Source of the DNA: Salinimicrobium sp. TH3
Lineage (GTDB): Bacteria; Bacteroidota; Bacteroidia; Flavobacteriales; Flavobacteriaceae
Assembly: GCF_026676115.1 (NCBI RefSeq)
Contig: NZ_JAPONB010000014.1
Location: 1-53,199, forward strand
Direction: 5' to 3'
Length of the DNA stretch: 53,199 nt
Part shown: positions 25,011 through 33,884 of the stretch, in pieces
How positions within the stretch are numbered: position 1 is the first letter of the stretch
Layout of the letters: every line of letters starts with the position of its first letter
Position numbers and translations under genes: made by a program
Notes under the pieces: generated by a model
Seen by the model: the letters and a program-made list of their open reading frames with translations, nothing else
Database searches by the model: none
Told to the model about the DNA's origin: nothing

Positions 25011-26312
25011 ATGGAAAATCTTGAATTTGCAAGACTGCAAATGGCCTTTACCCTGGGATTCCATATCATCTTTGCATGTATAGGAATGGTCATGCCTTTT
25101 TTTATGGTCGTGTCCCACAAGAAATGGTTAAACACCCGTAACCCTCTATACCTGGAACTTACAAAGGCCTGGCAGAAAGGAGTGGCTATATTTTTTGTAA
25201 CAGGAGCAGTCTCTGGTACTGCTCTCTCTTTTGAATTAGGAATGCTGTGGCCGGAATTTATGAAACATGCCGGACCTATTATTGGAATGCCTTTTTCTCT
25301 CGAAGGTGCTGCATTTTTTGTAGAAGCTATAGCCCTGGGCTTTTACCTGTATGGTTGGAACAAGTTACCCGAAAGATTTCACTGGTTCACCGGGATCATC
25401 ATTGGAATATCGGGAGTTGCCTCGGGTATATTAGTAGTTTCGGCAAACGGGTGGATGAATGCTCCCACAGGTTTTGATTTTATAGACGGGCAATTTACAA
25501 ATATTGACCCTGTACAGGCATTTCTAAATCCCGCCTGGTTTACACAGGCTCTTCACATGACAATAGCGGCCTTTGTAGCCACAAGTTTTGCTGTGGCAGG
25601 AGTTCATGCTTTCCAGGTGTACAGGAACAAAAGACCCGAGCTCCATAAGAAGGCTTTTAAAATAGCCATTATTTTTGGTGCAGTTGCGGCCTTTCTTCAA
25701 CCTCTAAGCGGGGATCTTTCTGCTAAAGATATAGCTAAGCGACAACCTGTAAAGCTTGCTGCTATGGAAGCACATTATGAAACCGGTAGGAATGTGCCAC
25801 TTTACATAGGAGGAATTGTAAATGAAGAACAGCAAACAGTTTCCCACAAGATCGAAATCCCCGGAGCTCTTTCCTTTCTTGCATTTGGAGACTTTGATGC
25901 CGAAGTGAAGGGGCTGCGGGATTTTCCCGAAGATGAACATCCTCCTGTAGCTATTGTACATTATGCTTTCCAGATCATGGTAGGAATTGGGACTTTATTG
26001 ATGCTTGCGGGAATTCTCTATTTTATTAGTTTAAAGTACAAATCCCTTTTTAACAGGAAATGGTACTGGTTGATCTTTGTAGTGCTTGCACCTCTTGGGT
26101 TTATTGCTGTGGAAGCTGGCTGGGTAGTAACCGAAGTTGGTCGGCAGCCGTGGATCATCTACGGGTTTATGAAAACCAGTGAAGCGGTAACACCTATGCC
26201 GGGAATGGAATTTAGCTTTTATATGTATGTAGTGGTTTATCTGGTGCTTGCCCTTACAGTAACCTGGTTAATGCGCAGACAGATCAAAGTTCTTAATAAC
26301 ACAAAAGAATAG
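25011..26312 (+). CDS. cydA: Cytochrome bd ubiquinol/menaquinol oxidase subunit I
   Basis: The 433-residue subunit holds hemes b558, b595 and d. Likely heme ligands are His18 (LGFHIIF), His182 (ALHMT) and Met323 (QIMVGIG), with Glu98 and Glu105 in the proton/heme d region. The quinol loop retains Lys248 and Glu253 (KLAAMEAHYET), and the GRQPW motif is present. It is the short Q-loop form lacking the E. coli insertion. It has about nine membrane helices. bd oxidases resist sulfide and NO, which fits the sulfur neighbourhood. The start is an ATG 2 bp before cydB's partner spacing; cydB begins 2 bp after the stop. Confidence 0.96.
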   Translation: MENLEFARLQMAFTLGFHIIFACIGMVMPFFMVVSHKKWLNTRNPLYLELTKAWQKGVAIFFVTGAVSGTALSFELGMLWPEFMKHAGPIIGMPFSLEGAAFFVEAIALGFYLYGWNKLPERFHWFTGIIIGISGVASGILVVSANGWMNAPTGFDFIDGQFTNIDPVQAFLNPAWFTQALHMTIAAFVATSFAVAGVHAFQVYRNKRPELHKKAFKIAIIFGAVAAFLQPLSGDLSAKDIAKRQPVKLAAMEAHYETGRNVPLYIGGIVNEEQQTVSHKIEIPGALSFLAFGDFDAEVKGLRDFPEDEHPPVAIVHYAFQIMVGIGTLLMLAGILYFISLKYKSLFNRKWYWLIFVVLAPLGFIAVEAGWVVTEVGRQPWIIYGFMKTSEAVTPMPGMEFSFYMYVVVYLVLALTVTWLMRRQIKVLNNTKE

Positions 26313-26314
26313 TT

Positions 26315-27355
26315 ATGCTGTACATCGTGCTCTTTTTTCTTTTGTTTTCCCTGCTCCTTTATGTTCTATTGGGAGGGGCAGATTTTGGAGCGGGAATAGT
26401 AGAATTGTTCTCCTCCAAAAAGAGTAAAAGAATTACCCGTGATACCGTATATCGCGTCATGGGACCGGTTTGGGAAGCCAATCATATTTGGCTTATCATT
26501 TTGATTGTTATAATGTGGATAGCTTTCCCCAGTTATTTTAATGTGATAATGATCTATTTGCATGTACCGTTCGTTCTGGTATTACTGGGAATTACTATGA
26601 GAGGAGTTGCCTTTATTTTTCGCCATTATGATGCCATTGTAGATAAATCCCAGTTCTTCTACAACTGGATGTTTCGCATTTCCAGTCTTGTTACTCCGGT
26701 TTTTCTGGGGATGTCTTTTGGATCTCTGGTGGGCGGAAGGATAATACTTGCTCAAGATTTTTCAGGTTACTCTTTTCCTGAACTTTTTATCTGGCCCTGG
26801 TTCAACCTCTTTTCTTTTTTAGTGGGTTTATTCTATGCTGCACTTTGTGCCTTTCTTGCTTCTACTTTACTCATTGGAGAAACAAAGGGGGAAGTACGTA
26901 GAATGTTCAGCCGTAAGTCTGCCATTTTTACCACAGTACTGGTGCTACTGGGATTCATACTAATTCTTTACGGTTATATATCTGAAGTTAAATTCATAAA
27001 GGATTTTATCAATAACCCGGTATCTATTGGAGCAGTTATTCTTTCAGGAATTCTTTTGTTCCCTTTATGGAGAGCAATAAAAAAGCAGAACCGGGTGGCC
27101 AGCAGGTACCTGGCAGGGCTACAAGTAGTGCTTGTGCTGTTTGCGGCTCTTTATGCTCACTTTCCATACATTATTATTACCACAGGGAAGGAACTTAGCA
27201 TTCTGGAAGGGCTGCCTCCTCATTCGGTCATCCAAAACCTGGCGATCATGCTGCTTATAGGAGGTGCAATCATATTACCGGGACTTTTCCATCTAATGAA
27301 ATCCTTCGGAATGATCAAGATCCTGGAAACCGGAAAGGAAGAAATGGGGCATTAG
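26315..27355 (+). CDS. cydB: Cytochrome bd oxidase subunit II
   Basis: The 346-residue membrane subunit begins 2 bp after cydA. It has eight to nine hydrophobic helices. CydB features include the N-terminal GGADFGAGIVELF, a VWEANHIWLIILIVIMWIAF segment, and GMSFGSLVGGRI. It has no cofactor itself but stabilises the oxidase and contributes to proton and oxygen paths. No cydX-like small reading frame was seen after it, and no cydCD assembly genes are in the window. Confidence 0.96.
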   Translation: MLYIVLFFLLFSLLLYVLLGGADFGAGIVELFSSKKSKRITRDTVYRVMGPVWEANHIWLIILIVIMWIAFPSYFNVIMIYLHVPFVLVLLGITMRGVAFIFRHYDAIVDKSQFFYNWMFRISSLVTPVFLGMSFGSLVGGRIILAQDFSGYSFPELFIWPWFNLFSFLVGLFYAALCAFLASTLLIGETKGEVRRMFSRKSAIFTTVLVLLGFILILYGYISEVKFIKDFINNPVSIGAVILSGILLFPLWRAIKKQNRVASRYLAGLQVVLVLFAALYAHFPYIIITTGKELSILEGLPPHSVIQNLAIMLLIGGAIILPGLFHLMKSFGMIKILETGKEEMGH

Positions 27356-27425
27356 CAAAAAAATCAAATTGTTATTTAAAATTCTTTAAACTATCTTTTT
27401 TAATCATCCCTCTAAAAAATAATGA

Positions 27426-27890
27426 ATGGCTGTTCCTAAAAAGGACAAGATTTTTGTAGCTCTCCAATTCCTGGTGTTCATAGCCTGGATCGTTGAAATG
27501 GAGGCATGGAGTTTCAAATTATCAAGCAATCTAAGTGCGCTGTCTTTTATTGTTGCGGTAATTGGACTTGTGCTGGTGCTTATTGCATTTCTGCAACTTA
27601 ATACAAACTTATCGCCCTTTCCCAGTCCTAAGAAAGGAGCAAAACTCGTTACAGGAGGAGTGTTTGCTTTTGCGCGCCATCCTATTTATTCAGGCATTTT
27701 ATTTATGGCTTTTGGGATCTCCATATGGTTGGGTTCGGGATATAAACTCGCAATAAGTGTTTTACTGTACCTCCTTTTCTATTTTAAGAGCAGGTACGAA
27801 GAACAAAGGCTCGCAGAAGCTTTTCCCGATTATGATGTTTATAAGACGCGTACAGGAAGATTTTTTCCTAAATTTAAGGGAAGAATTTAA
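27426..27890 (+). CDS. Isoprenylcysteine carboxyl methyltransferase (ICMT)-like membrane protein
   Basis: The 154-residue protein has four hydrophobic helices. It carries the ICMT/PEMT signature FARHPIYSGILF (about 80-91) and the C-terminal RYEEQRLAEAFPDYDVYKTRTGRFFP, which forms the SAM-binding site. Bacterial members methylate unknown lipids or small molecules. It starts a run of four same-strand genes with tiny gaps (6 bp to the next) and two more methyltransferases. The substrate is unknown. Confidence 0.85.
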   Translation: MAVPKKDKIFVALQFLVFIAWIVEMEAWSFKLSSNLSALSFIVAVIGLVLVLIAFLQLNTNLSPFPSPKKGAKLVTGGVFAFARHPIYSGILFMAFGISIWLGSGYKLAISVLLYLLFYFKSRYEEQRLAEAFPDYDVYKTRTGRFFPKFKGRI

Positions 27891-27895
27891 TCAAG

Positions 27896-28969
27896 ATGAT
27901 CAAGAGGTTTGGAAAAAGTCCTGAGGGTATGCGCCTTCAGAGAATAAGGAATTCTCCTAATTACCGGGATGGAAGTTTCAAAAACGTAGAAAAAACTTCG
28001 GTTAACCCCGATAATGTTTCGATTTTCACCATTCTTAAAAAGATGATCTCGAGACCTTCTTCTGTTCGGCCGTCTTCAGAAATTCCAAATCAGAAAGTAG
28101 TACTAAAAGATCTTAATCCAAACGAACCGCAACTGGTTTGGTTTGGACATTCTTCATATTTGATTCAGATTAAAGGATATAGAGTACTCGTAGACCCTGT
28201 TTTTAGTGGCAATGCCTCGCCCTTTCGCTTCTTCGGAAAAGCCTTTGAGGGAGCAGATCATTATGATGCTGAAGATATGTCCGAAATTGATCTTCTGGTC
28301 ATCACTCATGATCACTACGACCACCTGGATTATCCCAGCGTAAAGAAACTGGATTCTAAGGTGTCAAAAATCGCTACTTCTCTGGGAGTAGGCGCACACC
28401 TGGAGACCTGGGGTGTCAAAAATGACAAAATTACCGAGTTCGATTGGTGGGAGTCAAAAGAGATCAACAGCGGGGTAAGACTTACTGCTACCCCTGCACG
28501 TCATTTTTCGGGTCGAAGTATTAAAAGAGCACAAACTCTTTGGTCTTCCTTCGTATTGGAGATCTACGGGTATAAGATCTTTCTTGGTGGGGACTCCGGC
28601 TTTGACGGAAGCTTTAAAAAGATAGGTGAAAAATTCGGTTCATTCGACCTCGTTTTCCTGGAGTGCGGACAGTTTGGAAAATATTGGCCTCAAATCCACA
28701 TGTTCCCGGAGCAAACTGTGCAGGCAGCTGCAGATTTACAGGCAAAAAAGGTCATTCCAGTGCATTGGGGGAAATTTGTACTTTCATATCACCCGTGGAA
28801 TGAACCTATCCAAAGATTTGTGACAGCAGCCGAAAAAGCCGGAATTGATTATTTGTCTCCGCGAATTGGAGAACCGGTTAATTTTACTGCGGAATATGAA
28901 CAGCAGCCATGGTGGCTTTTTGAAAATAAAGATGAACAACATGAACGAGAATCAGCAACATTGGGATAA
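27896..28969 (+). CDS. Metallo-beta-lactamase-fold hydrolase (NAPE-PLD/UlaG-like)
   Basis: The 357-residue protein has the MBL metal motif THDHYDHLD (about 140-148), ARHFSGR, LGGDSGFDGSF and a late PVHWGKF histidine. The N-terminal segment (PEGMRLQRIRNSPNYRDGSF) resembles the opening of N-acyl-phosphatidylethanolamine phospholipase D-like proteins. A lipid phosphodiester or lactone substrate is plausible but unproven. There is no signal peptide. Its 3' end overlaps the following methyltransferase by about 29 nt. Confidence 0.88.
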   Translation: MIKRFGKSPEGMRLQRIRNSPNYRDGSFKNVEKTSVNPDNVSIFTILKKMISRPSSVRPSSEIPNQKVVLKDLNPNEPQLVWFGHSSYLIQIKGYRVLVDPVFSGNASPFRFFGKAFEGADHYDAEDMSEIDLLVITHDHYDHLDYPSVKKLDSKVSKIATSLGVGAHLETWGVKNDKITEFDWWESKEINSGVRLTATPARHFSGRSIKRAQTLWSSFVLEIYGYKIFLGGDSGFDGSFKKIGEKFGSFDLVFLECGQFGKYWPQIHMFPEQTVQAAADLQAKKVIPVHWGKFVLSYHPWNEPIQRFVTAAEKAGIDYLSPRIGEPVNFTAEYEQQPWWLFENKDEQHERESATLG

Positions 28970-29558
28970 GGTTTATTCTGAAAAAGCCCCCACAGAAGTG
29001 AGTTGGTATGAGCCTATGCCCGAGATTTCTTTGAATTTGATCAAGGAGTGTAATCTTGAAAAGGATGCTGCTATTATAGACATTGGAGGAGGGGACAGTT
29101 TTTTAGCAGAGTTCCTGGTATCCAAGGATTATACCGATGTTACGGTGGTAGATATCTCCAAAAATGCCATTCAACGGGCAAAGGAGCGAATGTGCGAAAA
29201 AGCCGACAAGGTTACATGGATTGTAGCCGATGCAGCCAATTTTAAACCTAATAAAAAATTTGACCTGTGGCATGACAGGGCCGCTTTTCACTTTCTTACT
29301 AATGAAGAACAACGGGAGAATTACTTAAAAACTTTGTTTGAATCTATAAAACCGGGAGGCTATGTGATCCTTAGTACATTTTCAGATAAAGGTCCACCTA
29401 CCTGTAGCGGACTTCCGGTGCAGAGATACTCTGTAGGGGATATGCAGAAATTGTTCGAAGAAGAATTTAGTGTTTTGAGTGGAAGAAGTTTAGATCACAC
29501 CACCCCTTCGGGCAAAACACAGAATTTTACAGTATGTAGTTTTCAGAAGAAAAAATAA
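28941..29558 (+). CDS. Class I SAM-dependent methyltransferase
   Basis: The preferred start is ATG 28941 (205 residues, MNENQQHWDKVYSEKAPTEV); an ATG at 28932 is equally possible. Both overlap the preceding hydrolase, so coupling is likely. The SAM-binding motif I is IIDIGGGDSFLAEFLV, with acidic VVDIS after it. Motif IV is FDLWHDRAAFHFL. A late CSGL element and conserved ends follow. The substrate is unknown. A homologous-fold methyltransferase follows 12 bp downstream. Confidence 0.85.
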   Translation: MNENQQHWDKVYSEKAPTEVSWYEPMPEISLNLIKECNLEKDAAIIDIGGGDSFLAEFLVSKDYTDVTVVDISKNAIQRAKERMCEKADKVTWIVADAANFKPNKKFDLWHDRAAFHFLTNEEQRENYLKTLFESIKPGGYVILSTFSDKGPPTCSGLPVQRYSVGDMQKLFEEEFSVLSGRSLDHTTPSGKTQNFTVCSFQKKK

Positions 29559-29570
29559 ATTAGAAAAGAG

Positions 29571-30182
29571 ATGAAAGAATTTTGGAATGAAAGATACAAT
29601 AGCGAAGAATATGTATATGGAGAGGTGCCTAATGAGTATTTCCACTCGCGGTTTACTCAATTTGATCCCGGGGAAATATTATTTGCTGCTGAAGGGGAAG
29701 GGAGAAATGCTGTTTTCGCAGCTAAGTGTGACTGGAAAGTAACTGCTTTTGATGTTAGTACAGAGGCGAAAAAGAAAGCTGAAAAATTAGCCAAAAAGCA
29801 TAAGGTGGAGTTGAATTACCGGGTGGGGGAACTGCCAGATCTGGGGTTTGAAAAAGGGGATTTTGATGCCATAGCATTGATCTATGCGCATTTTCCTGTG
29901 GAAGTACGAAAAAAATACCACCAATTATTGATCTCTTATTTGCGAAGGGATGGGTTAATATTTTTTGAAGGTTTTAGTAAAAAGCATAAGATCTATCAGG
30001 ATAAAAATCCGGGAGTAGGAGGTCCAAAGGACGAAGCCTTGTTATTTTCTATGGAGGAGATAAAAGAGGATTTTGGTAGTCTCAACTTCCTGGAATTATA
30101 TGAAGCCGAAGTTGATTTAAAAGAAGGAAATGGACACGATGGTTTGGGCGCAGTTATTCGTTTTGTGGCCCAGAAAAAGTAA
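29571..30182 (+). CDS. Class I SAM-dependent methyltransferase (TehB/thiopurine-like group)
   Basis: The 203-residue protein begins FWNERYNSEEYVYGEVPNEY, a pattern typical of small-molecule methyltransferases of the tellurite-resistance/thiopurine type. Motif I is ILFAAEGEGRNAVFAA with following AFDVS, and motif IV is DFDAIALIYAHF. It is the last gene of the ICMT-MBL-methyltransferase run and ends before a strong terminator. Thiol, tellurite or selenite methylation would fit the redox setting but cannot be read from sequence. Confidence 0.85.
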   Translation: MKEFWNERYNSEEYVYGEVPNEYFHSRFTQFDPGEILFAAEGEGRNAVFAAKCDWKVTAFDVSTEAKKKAEKLAKKHKVELNYRVGELPDLGFEKGDFDAIALIYAHFPVEVRKKYHQLLISYLRRDGLIFFEGFSKKHKIYQDKNPGVGGPKDEALLFSMEEIKEDFGSLNFLELYEAEVDLKEGNGHDGLGAVIRFVAQKK

Positions 30183-30187
30183 TTAAA

Positions 30188-30217
30188 ACCCGCAGTGAAA
30201 TGCTTTTAACTGCGGGT
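30188..30217. terminator. Bidirectional intrinsic terminator
   Basis: ACCCGCAGT (30188-30196) pairs with ACTGCGGGT (30209-30217), flanked by A-rich and T-rich DNA. It separates the convergent methyltransferase and dsbD genes. Confidence 0.85.
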
Positions 30218-30239
30218 ATTTAATTTTTAGAAAGTGGTC

Positions 30240-32303
30240 TTAATTTCCTGCCTGTCCTAAAAAGGCAGGATCTACCTTGTCCAGGTTCTCTTTATACCTA
30301 ATTTTTCCCTCGTCCAGAAATTCAACGAATTCCTGTACGTCAAGATCATATGCTCTTGGAGGAGAGAGTAACTCCTCATTGTCTCCCACCAGCGTGTAGT
30401 ATGGCTGAGCATTTGCATTAAGCTTCTGGATCATGAAATCCATGTTTTGTTTACCAATGGTCTTTTTTACTTTATTATCGTAAACAGAAGTGTACCATTC
30501 TTCCCGGGGGAGTTCTGTTTTTTCATCCACATACATGGCGACCACAATGTAGTCTTCTTTTAACCTTTTCAAAACTGCAGGATCACTCCATACAGCGGCT
30601 TCCATTTCCCGACAATTCACACAGCCGTGGCCCGTGAAGTCTATAAATATGGGTTTATTTTGCTTTTTTGAGCAGGCAAGCGCTTGCTCGTAATCAAAGT
30701 ATCCTTTGATGCCATGCGGAAGCTCGAGGAAATCATCGTATTTCGGCTTTTCACATTCGGCGGTAAGCGCTTCCTGTTCTGAAGATACTGGGGTCTCCAG
30801 GAGCTGGAAATCATGAGTACTCATTGGCGGCAGGTAACCTGCGAGTGCTTTTAAAGGTGCACCAAAGAGGCCGGGGATAAGATAAACCACAAAACTAAAG
30901 ACCAGGATTGCGCTGAGCAATCGTGAAATAGAAGTGCTTTCAGATTTCTGTTCATGTGGAAAAATGATCTTTCCTAAAAGGTAAAATCCGAGCAGAGCGA
31001 AAATTACGATCCACAGGGCCAGATAAATTTCCCGGTCAAGAAGATTCCAGTGATAAACCTGGTCTACCATACTCAGGAATTTAAGTGCGAGCGCAAGTTC
31101 CAAAAACCCAAGAACAACCTTTACCGTATTAAGCCAGCCACCGCTTTTAGGCAGGGAACTTAGCCATCCCGGGAAGATCGCAAAAAGCGTGAATGGAATT
31201 GCAAAGGCAGTAGAAAAGCCTAACATTCCTATTAAGGGTTTAATTGCCTGCCCGCTGGCGGCTTCCAGTAAAATAGTTCCTGCGATAGGACCTGTACAGC
31301 TAAAGCCAACAAGGACAAGGGTAAAAGCCATAAAAAATATCCCGGCTAAACCGCCTTTGTTTGCCTGGTTGTCAATATTATTGACCAGTTTATTTGGCAG
31401 TCTTATTTCAAACAATCCAAAGAAAGAGAGAGCGAATAATACAAAAATTGCGAAGAACAAAAGATTGGGAAGCCAGTGTGTGCTTAGAAAATTGGCAAAA
31501 CCAGCTCCAAATATTAAAGCGAAGACCGTTCCTACAAGGGTATATATAGCTATGATAGAAACACCATAGATAATCGCATTCAATATTCCCCTTGAGCGGC
31601 TACCGCTGGATTTTGTAAAGAATGTAACGGTCATGGGGATCATTGGAAAAACACAGGGAGTAAGCAGGGCTGCCAGTCCTGCTCCAAACGAGATGAGGAA
31701 GAAGGCCATCAATCCCATCCATCCTTTTTCTTCTTCCACAGGCTGGAAGGTGTTGGTAAACGGCTCCAATTCTTTAAGAGGGGGTTGACCTGAAGAGTTA
31801 GAAGGGTTTGCGGCATTTGCTACTGCACCCGCTTTTTCTCCCGAAAGGTCGATGGAAAATTCAGATTCATAGGGAATACATTGCCCGGTCACATCGGAAC
31901 AGATCTGGTAGGTTACACTTCCCGAGATCACCGGTTTTTCATCAATAAGTTTGATCTTATGTTTAAAAACCGCCTTTTCGGTAAAATAAGTGACATCCCC
32001 TTCCCAAATTTCTTCATATTTTTCCTTGGGATCTACCGGTAAGATCTCCCCCAAAAGTTCAAATTTTCCGGAAGGATCAAAACTGAATTCTGTAAGCATT
32101 GGCCCCAGGTCGGGATCAAAATCACTGGAATACATGTACCAGTCTTGAGGTATATCGGCAGTAAATGTGAGGGTAACCTCATCTCCCGGTGCAGCATCAT
32201 TATTATCGGCCTTAACCTGCCATTCTGGTGCTTCCTGCACCTGTGCTACATGAGGAAGAAATGAGAATAAAGCCAGCAGGAGGCTAAAAAATTTTGTTTT
32301 CAT
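30240..32303 (-). CDS. dsbD: Thiol:disulfide interchange protein DsbD
   Basis: The 687-residue three-module protein carries electrons from cytoplasmic thioredoxin to the periplasm. A signal peptide (about 1-22) precedes an N-terminal DsbD-alpha domain with Cys135 and Cys142. The central DsbD-beta region has eight helices with Cys217 (LTPCVFPM) and Cys336 (GFSCTGP). The C-terminal thioredoxin-like gamma domain has CVNC (561-564). It should feed the periplasmic TlpA- and DsrE-type proteins encoded just upstream. A terminator hairpin at 32327 suggests separate transcription from tlpA. Confidence 0.95.
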   Translation of the reverse strand: MKTKFFSLLLALFSFLPHVAQVQEAPEWQVKADNNDAAPGDEVTLTFTADIPQDWYMYSSDFDPDLGPMLTEFSFDPSGKFELLGEILPVDPKEKYEEIWEGDVTYFTEKAVFKHKIKLIDEKPVISGSVTYQICSDVTGQCIPYESEFSIDLSGEKAGAVANAANPSNSSGQPPLKELEPFTNTFQPVEEEKGWMGLMAFFLISFGAGLAALLTPCVFPMIPMTVTFFTKSSGSRSRGILNAIIYGVSIIAIYTLVGTVFALIFGAGFANFLSTHWLPNLLFFAIFVLFALSFFGLFEIRLPNKLVNNIDNQANKGGLAGIFFMAFTLVLVGFSCTGPIAGTILLEAASGQAIKPLIGMLGFSTAFAIPFTLFAIFPGWLSSLPKSGGWLNTVKVVLGFLELALALKFLSMVDQVYHWNLLDREIYLALWIVIFALLGFYLLGKIIFPHEQKSESTSISRLLSAILVFSFVVYLIPGLFGAPLKALAGYLPPMSTHDFQLLETPVSSEQEALTAECEKPKYDDFLELPHGIKGYFDYEQALACSKKQNKPIFIDFTGHGCVNCREMEAAVWSDPAVLKRLKEDYIVVAMYVDEKTELPREEWYTSVYDNKVKKTIGKQNMDFMIQKLNANAQPYYTLVGDNEELLSPPRAYDLDVQEFVEFLDEGKIRYKENLDKVDPAFLGQAGN

Positions 32304-32326
32304 GAATTCTTTTTGATTAAAGGAAA

Positions 32327-32347
32327 GGCTACCCGGTTAGGGTAGCC
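32327..32347 (-). terminator. Intrinsic terminator between tlpA and dsbD
   Basis: GGCTACCC (32327-32334) pairs perfectly with GGGTAGCC (32340-32347), with a 5-nt loop. Read on the minus strand, TTTCCTTT follows. It marks the end of the doxX-dsrE-tlpA transcript. Some read-through into dsbD is possible. Confidence 0.7.
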
Positions 32348-32353
32348 GTTTCT

Positions 32354-32947
32354 CTATTGAAGCTCGGTTAGAAATTGTTTGAAATCTTTTGTGTCAAAAT
32401 CCCCCATTCCAAGATGGGTAAGTGCAAGATTTCCATCGGCATCGATCACATAAGTAGTGGGAATACTGCGGGTAGAATACATTTGAGGTATTGGTCCTGC
32501 AGCTCTGTAGATCTCAAAATCGTATCCTTTTCTTTCCTTGAACTTTTTAGCTTTCTCGAAATTTTGATCTACAGAGAGCATTATAAATTCGACATTATCG
32601 TTTTTCACATCCTGGTAAAGCTTATTAATTCCAGGCATCTCAGCAATACATGGAGGACACCAGGTGGCCCAGAAGTTTAGAAAAATAACTTTTCCACGAT
32701 ACTGTTCCATATTAACTTTTTCACCTTTGGAATTTACCAGGTTAAGGTCCAGAACTGCTCCTTTGGCAGGAGTTACCGAAGCAATATCATCTTTTTCTTC
32801 AATTTTTGGGTCCATAATTCCGGTGGCCAATATACCACGTTGCAGGAATCCAAATACCTCTGTGTGGAGGCCGGTGACAAAAAGGCCAATTAGGACTGCT
32901 CCTATAATTCCGTATTCTATTAAATTCTTTTTTAGTTTCTTATTCAT
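32354..32947 (-). CDS. Membrane-anchored TlpA/ResA-like thioredoxin
   Basis: The 197-residue protein has an N-terminal membrane anchor (about 9-27) and a periplasmic thioredoxin fold (about 60-195) with redox motif CPPC (Cys97, Cys100) in NFWATWCPPCIAEMP and cis-Pro in RSIPTTYVID. Such proteins reduce periplasmic disulfides, for example apocytochromes or, here, possibly a persulfidated DsrE partner. It is 23 bp after the exported DsrE gene, and DsbD downstream would recharge it. Confidence 0.92.
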   Translation of the reverse strand: MNKKLKKNLIEYGIIGAVLIGLFVTGLHTEVFGFLQRGILATGIMDPKIEEKDDIASVTPAKGAVLDLNLVNSKGEKVNMEQYRGKVIFLNFWATWCPPCIAEMPGINKLYQDVKNDNVEFIMLSVDQNFEKAKKFKERKGYDFEIYRAAGPIPQMYSTRSIPTTYVIDADGNLALTHLGMGDFDTKDFKQFLTELQ

Positions 32948-32970
32948 GAGAAAATCGTTTTTTGTTGATG

Positions 32971-33390
32971 TTATAGTTCAATACTTAAATAGCCCTTCTT
33001 TTGTAATTCGAAGTTGTATAGAATGCCGTTTTCCACCACCTTTAAACTCTGGTGCAGTTTTTCGCGATCTACTCCAAACTTCTTTAGGGAAAAACCACAT
33101 GCATTTATGGTGACATTTGCCTGCCCGGCCTGCGAGATGAAATCCTTCATCATTTCTTCATTGGTGAGGTTTTGAACAGCCTTACCACAAACTACTACCT
33201 GGAAATCACCAAATTGATGTCCATCTTGTTTAGCCAGCTCCTGTGCCGCCAGCAGAATAGGCTTTAACTGGGGTACTTTTCTGGTAAGAACTACATAATT
33301 CGTTTTTTCTGAAGGCTGTGTCTGCGCCTGAGTACTAACTGTAAATAATGCGAACATGATTAGTATGCTGCTATAAAAAATCTTTTTCAT
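32971..33390 (-). CDS. Exported DsrE-family sulfur-relay-like protein
   Basis: The 139-residue protein has a signal peptide (about 1-22, ending TQA-QT). The mature domain matches the DsrE/DsrF/TusCD fold, with strand-loop VVVCGKAV (Cys68) and the conserved active-site region INACGFSLKKFG (Cys98). Cytoplasmic DsrE proteins carry persulfide sulfur; an exported one would act in the periplasm. Its start overlaps doxX by 20 nt, and a TlpA thioredoxin follows. The set looks like a periplasmic sulfane-sulfur handling unit. Confidence 0.85.
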   Translation of the reverse strand: MKKIFYSSILIMFALFTVSTQAQTQPSEKTNYVVLTRKVPQLKPILLAAQELAKQDGHQFGDFQVVVCGKAVQNLTNEEMMKDFISQAGQANVTINACGFSLKKFGVDREKLHQSLKVVENGILYNFELQKKGYLSIEL

Positions 33391-33793
33391 GAGTTGTTTT
33401 TTGAGGTTTATCGAAATCGTTTAATATGAAGAAAACAAGCCCGCCCATAATGGCGATGTTTTTAAATAAAGGGCCCAGGGTTGTGATCTGTCCTACTTGA
33501 ATTGTTAGAGTTATTGGAATAAGAACGGCAAGTAAAATTGCTGCTGCCCATCGGGTCCTAAACCCTATTAACAAACTTATTCCGGCCAGGAGCATAACAA
33601 TTCCTGAGGCAATCACCATTACCCGGGGTTCTCCAAAAAAATAAGCTATACCCTTAAAACTGGCCTGGTCTATTCGTTGCAGCGTTTTTTCCAACTTAAG
33701 CAAATGGCTTGAACTTGCCACCAGGAATATCCCGCTTAACATCACTCGGAAAATTTGTACCGAACGACGGCTCACTAAGGTTGTAGTGGTCAT
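33371..33793 (-). CDS. DoxX-family membrane protein
   Basis: The 140-residue protein has four hydrophobic helices with the DoxX pattern: GIFLVASSSHLLKLEKT, a central LLAGISLLIGFRTRWAAAILL and a final NIAIMGGLVFFIL. DoxX was named after a thiosulfate:quinone oxidoreductase subunit of archaea and occurs widely in membrane redox modules. It overlaps dsrE by 20 nt and follows a small membrane protein by 91 bp. Quinone-linked oxidation of reduced sulfur is an inference from family and context. Confidence 0.85.
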   Translation of the reverse strand: MTTTTLVSRRSVQIFRVMLSGIFLVASSSHLLKLEKTLQRIDQASFKGIAYFFGEPRVMVIASGIVMLLAGISLLIGFRTRWAAAILLAVLIPITLTIQVGQITTLGPLFKNIAIMGGLVFFILNDFDKPQKTTHEKDFL

Positions 33794-33884
33794 TGTTATA
33801 AATAATAAAATGAATGAATAAATAATGGCTGTTATATCGGCAGGGAGCCAGATTTTTAGCCGGAATAATTTTCAGGAATTGAAA

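Noticed and set aside
24833-25024. 63-residue reading frame between tauE and cydA
   Set aside because: It overlaps the cydA start, has low-complexity hydrophobic/basic composition and no coupling. Most likely non-coding leader DNA.
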